20,000 bases of DNA, from positions 440,001-460,000 of the forward strand of contig NW_026728923.1 in the NCBI RefSeq assembly GCF_030272615.1, in the 5' to 3' direction. A program made the position numbers and the translations under genes. This document shows, piece after piece, positions 17,169-20,000 of this stretch (the first letter of the stretch is position 1; each line of letters opens with the position of its first letter). The notes beneath the pieces were generated by a model that ran no database searches, was not told the DNA's origin, and saw nothing but the letters and a program-made list of their open reading frames with translations. Source of the stretch: Cryptomeria japonica (lineage: Eukaryota; Streptophyta; Pinopsida; Cupressales; Cupressaceae).

Positions 17169-18408
17169 AAGGTGGGTCACGGGGTGGGTCCTAGGGTGGG
17201 TAACGGGGTGGGTACTAAGGTGCGTGCCAAGGTGGGTCATGGGGTGGGTGCCAAGGTGGGCACCAGGGTGGGTGTGCACCAACCCTAGCCAGGGTAGGTC
17301 ACGGGGTGGTTGTCGGGGTGGGCGTCAAGGAGCCAAGGTGGGTGGCAAGTAGCCAAGTTGCGTGCCAAGGTGGGTGTCGGGGTGGGTGCCAAGGATCCAA
17401 GGTGGGTGCCAAGGAACCAAGGTGGGTGTCTGGGTGGGTGCCGAGGTGGGAGCCAGGGTGGGTCCCAAGGTGAGTGCAAAGGTGGGTGCCAGGGTCAAGG
17501 TGAGTGCCAATGTGGGTTCCAAGGTGCCAGGGTCAGGGTGAGTGCCAATGTGGGTTCAAAGGTGCTAAGTTGGGTGCGAGGTTGGGTGCGAGGGTGGGTG
17601 GGTGCCAAGGTGTGCTAGGTGGAAGCCCGGGTGGGTCGGCATCCCATGGGTGTCGAGTTGGGTGCCTGATGGGTGCTTCTTGTCAAGTTTTAGTCGTCGG
17701 GACTCATTTCGAGCCTTAGAGGTCGTTTCTTGTCCGGTTGCCCTGTCTTCGACCTGGGAACCCAATTTTGGTCCTCGGGTCCCATTTTTTTTTGTCTCGC
17801 ATCCCACTTTTGGCCTGTGGCCTTTTCGGGGTCGATTCTCGTTTTGGGCATCAGAGCATGTTTCTTCTCCTAAAACCCAATATTTGTTTATTAAGTCTCG
17901 GAACACATTTTTGTTCTCGTGGACCCATCATGGGTCTTGGAACGCATTTGTGGTCCTTGGGTCCCATTTTGCATCCCGAAACTTGTGTTTTGGTGCTTGA
18001 TCCCTATTTTGGGTGCCCACCTTGCACCAAGTGCGCACCCGGGGCAAACCGAGCGCCTTGGTGCACCGGGGCAAGATCGAGCGTGCACCCGAGGCGCCCC
18101 GAACATGCACCAAGGTGCACTCGGCCCACATGTGAGCGCAGGTCGTTGCGCCCGAGGTGGTGTGTGGGCACCGCGTTGCAGACGGGACACTGCACGCACA
18201 CGACGCCCCGTCCAGGTGCACGCACGTAGGCCGGGCCGGGTGCACACCCGACGCCCTAGCAAGGTGCGCGCACCCGGGCAGGGCTCACACTTGGCGAACG
18301 GGGCGCACTTCGCGAGGGAGGGTGTGCACCTCGACGGGGGTGGGTGGCCGGGGTGGATTCGCACGTGGGTCGCGGTTTGCTAAGTACACACTGCGACAAG
18401 CTCATAAC

Positions 18409-18528
18409 GGGTGCGATCATACCAGCGTTAGTGCACCGGATCCCATCAGAACTCCGCAGTTAAGCGCGCTTGGGCCGGAGTAGTACTGGGATGGGTGACC
18501 TCCCGGGAAGTCCCGGTGTTGCACCCTT
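18409..18528 (+). rRNA. 5S ribosomal RNA gene, copy 2
   Basis: This encodes the same product as copy 1 and differs from it at one base inside the gene. Position 80 (18488) is G, which can pair with C at 18504 to give a four-pair GGGA/TCCC arm in helix IV. Angiosperm 5S has A-T at this pair, so G-C is the matching conifer-type state. Both ends (GGGTGCG and GTTGCACCC) and the internal control region are intact. It is followed at once by T6. On both counts this copy looks more functional than copy 1. The upstream base is C, and the flank to at least 18035 is identical to that of copy 1. Confidence 0.98.
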
Positions 18529-18539
18529 TTTTAGTTTTT
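18527..18539 (+). terminator. Pol III terminator of 5S copy 2
   Basis: T6 at 18527-18532 directly follows GCACCC, and TTTTT at 18535-18539 follows after AG. The arrangement is a strong first stop with a backup. Confidence 0.85.
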
Positions 18540-18977
18540 CGCCGGGCGTCGCAATGCTATTTGAATAAACCTTTTGCCCGTTTGCGTTCTCGTCGGGGCC
18601 GGGCCGGGCCGGGGTGCGCTGCCCGCACTACCGCGCGCGCGGGGGCGACACCGAGCGCGCACCTGAGGCGCCCCGAGCACACAGGCCACGGTGCAACCCG
18701 GGCGTTGTGCGCGCACCCCGGTGCGCCCGAGGTGCTGCGCGCGCACCCAGGTGAAATCGGTGTGCACCTCGGCCAGTGCGCGCTCGGTCGAGTCGCGCAC
18801 GTTGGCCAAGGTGCACGGTGATGTTTCTTACTCTAAGGTTCCGCACCAGACGCCCGGGACAGGTGAGCGAAGCTGGGCGGGGCCGGGTGCGCGGCCGGGG
18901 CAGGTGCACGCAGCTGGAGAGAGCTTTGGAGCACACCAGAGGTGCGCACCTTGGAGCACACTTCGGAGCGCACCAAT

Positions 18978-19094
18978 GATGCGCTCCATTCAAAAGTTTC
19001 CTGAAAAGGCAAAAAAAGTTGAGATTATAGAATTTCCCACTTGAGAGATTGTAAAAAAAAAAAATTTAAAATGAAGGAAACGCGGGTGCCAAGG
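18978..19094 (+). repeat. AT-rich island 1, module copy 2
   Basis: Identical by eye to 12944-13060, including the A12 run, whose length is preserved between the two module copies. Confidence 0.85.
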
Positions 19095-19716
19095 TGTGCG
19101 CGCCCGGGTGCGCAGCCCAGCCAAGGTGTGCGCACCAAGGCGCCCACCCTGGCGAAGGTGCACGCAAGGTGCGCACCCGAGGCAAACCGGACAATTAACC
19201 CAACTTTCGACTTCGCGCGCACCTGCGCACCTTGGAGCGCACTTCGGAGCGCTCCTTGGTGCGCACCAATCTTGGGCACCTCGGAGTGCACCATGGCGCC
19301 CACCAAGGTGCGCACCCGGGGCAAACCGAGCTCCGACTTCGTGCGCACCTTGGAGCGCACGAAAGGTGCGCACCATGGCGCCCACCAAGGTGCGCAGCCC
19401 AGCCAAGGCGTGCGCATCAAGGTGCGCACCCTGGCGAAGGTGCGCACCCGGGGCAAACCGAGCTCCGACTTCGTGCGCACCTTGGAGCGCACAAAGGGTG
19501 CGCAACCCAGCCAAGGTGTGCGCACCCCGGGCAAACCGAGCTCCGAATCGTGCGCACCTTGGAGCACACTTCGGAGCCCTCCTTGGTGCGCACCGATGTT
19601 GCGCACCTCGGAGCGCACCCGGGGAAAACAATGCAATTAACCCGACTTTCGACTTCGTGGGCACCTCGGAGCGCTCTCGGGTTCGCACCTCGGAGCACAC
19701 CGAGGTGCGCACCTTT
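19095..19716. repeat. GC-rich GGTGCGCACC array, module copy 2
   Basis: Counterpart of 13061-13682 with two substitutions (19369 C for A, 19668 G for A). No gene is seen. Confidence 0.88.
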
Positions 19717-19764
19717 GATGCGCTGCCTTCACCAATTTCCAGAAAAGGCAAGAAAACATTGAGA
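19717..19764 (+). repeat. AT-rich island 2 (truncated), module copy 2
   Basis: Same truncated form as 13683-13730. The deletion therefore predates the duplication of the 6-kb module. Confidence 0.82.
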
Positions 19765-20000
19765 AGGTGTGCGCACCGAGGTGCCCACCCTGGCGAAGGT
19801 GCACGCGAGGTGCGCACCCGGGGCAAACCGGGCTCCGACTTCGTGCACGCCATGCTGCGCACCTTGGAGGGCCATGGTGCGCACCTTGGAGCACACTTCG
19901 GAGCGCTCAATGGTGCCCAACCCAGCCAAGGTGCCCACCGCGGCGAAGGTGCACGCGAGGTGCGCACCCGGGGCAAACCGGGCTCCGACTTCGTGCACGC
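19765..20000. repeat. Start of the 133/74-bp GC-rich array, module copy 2
   Basis: Matches 13731-13966 and is cut off by the window end. Confidence 0.88.

Larger units (their letters stand above)
17154..20000 (+). repeat. 6034-bp tandem module, copy 2 (partial, contains 5S gene 2)
   Basis: Repeats 11120-13966 at a 6034-bp offset without indels, then leaves the window. Its G-rich part is 17154-17674, its T-rich part 17675-18034, its GC-rich 5' flank 18035-18408 and its 3' flank 18540-18977. Whether further copies follow cannot be seen. Confidence 0.96.

Noticed and set aside
12375-18539. 5S sequence as part of a Cassandra-type retrotransposon LTR
   Set aside because: Both copies are full-length with proper ends and T-runs, and lie in a 6034-bp tandem module. 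I see no primer-binding site, polypurine tract or paired LTRs close by.
1-20000. 18S, 5.8S or 26S rRNA sequence
   Set aside because: I looked for this because of the spacer-like layout. No stretch matches conserved large or small subunit rRNA segments, so linkage to the 35S unit is stated only as inference.

Overview
This window looks like non-coding, repeat-built nuclear DNA from a land plant. The one firm identification is a pair of complete 5S rRNA genes on the + strand (about 12375-12494 and 18409-18528). Their sequence is clearly plant 5S. The C-C-G-G / C-C-G-G pairing in the stem nearest the 3' end, in place of the usual angiosperm C-G-A-G / C-T-C-G, fits gymnosperms (conifer or Ginkgo type) or an earlier-diverging land plant better than a flowering plant. 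I recognise no protein-coding gene. The many open frames come from tandem repeats that lack stop codons.

Layout from left to right. (1) 1-5146: a satellite of about 188-bp monomers, degenerate at the left edge, moderately diverged to about 2137 and nearly identical from about 2138 on. (2) 5147-6540: older diverged units, each carrying one TATATAAG element. (3) 6541-9720: a nested series of arrays with units of about 50 bp, 311 bp, 38/52 bp and 157 bp. The 311- and 157-bp units each carry the same TATA element, giving thirteen elements in all, every one on the + strand. (4) 9720-9890: short GGTGCAC-type dyads. (5) 9890-11640: a G-rich, C-poor minisatellite of GGGTGGGTGCCAAGG type. (6) 11640-12374: a T-rich segment, then GC-rich DNA, leading into 5S gene 1. 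(7) 12506-17153: very GC- and CpG-rich arrays full of the palindrome GGTGCGCACC, punctuated by AT-rich islands. (8) From 17154 the sequence repeats from position 11120 with a constant offset of 6034 bp, including 5S gene 2, and runs off the window.

The best reading, as inference, is a very long rDNA intergenic spacer holding repeated TATA-type spacer promoters and one or more 6-kb modules that each contain a 5S gene. That would be the linked 35S-5S arrangement reported for some gymnosperms and bryophytes. The alternative is a dispersed 5S array with an unusually long 6-kb spacer next to satellite DNA. No 18S, 5.8S or 26S sequence lies inside the window, so linkage to the 35S unit is not shown here.

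The two 5S copies are not equal. Copy 1 has a mispairing base at position 80 and a broken first T-run after the gene. Copy 2 has a paired G at position 80 and an intact T6. Copy 2 is therefore the better candidate for a fully functional gene.
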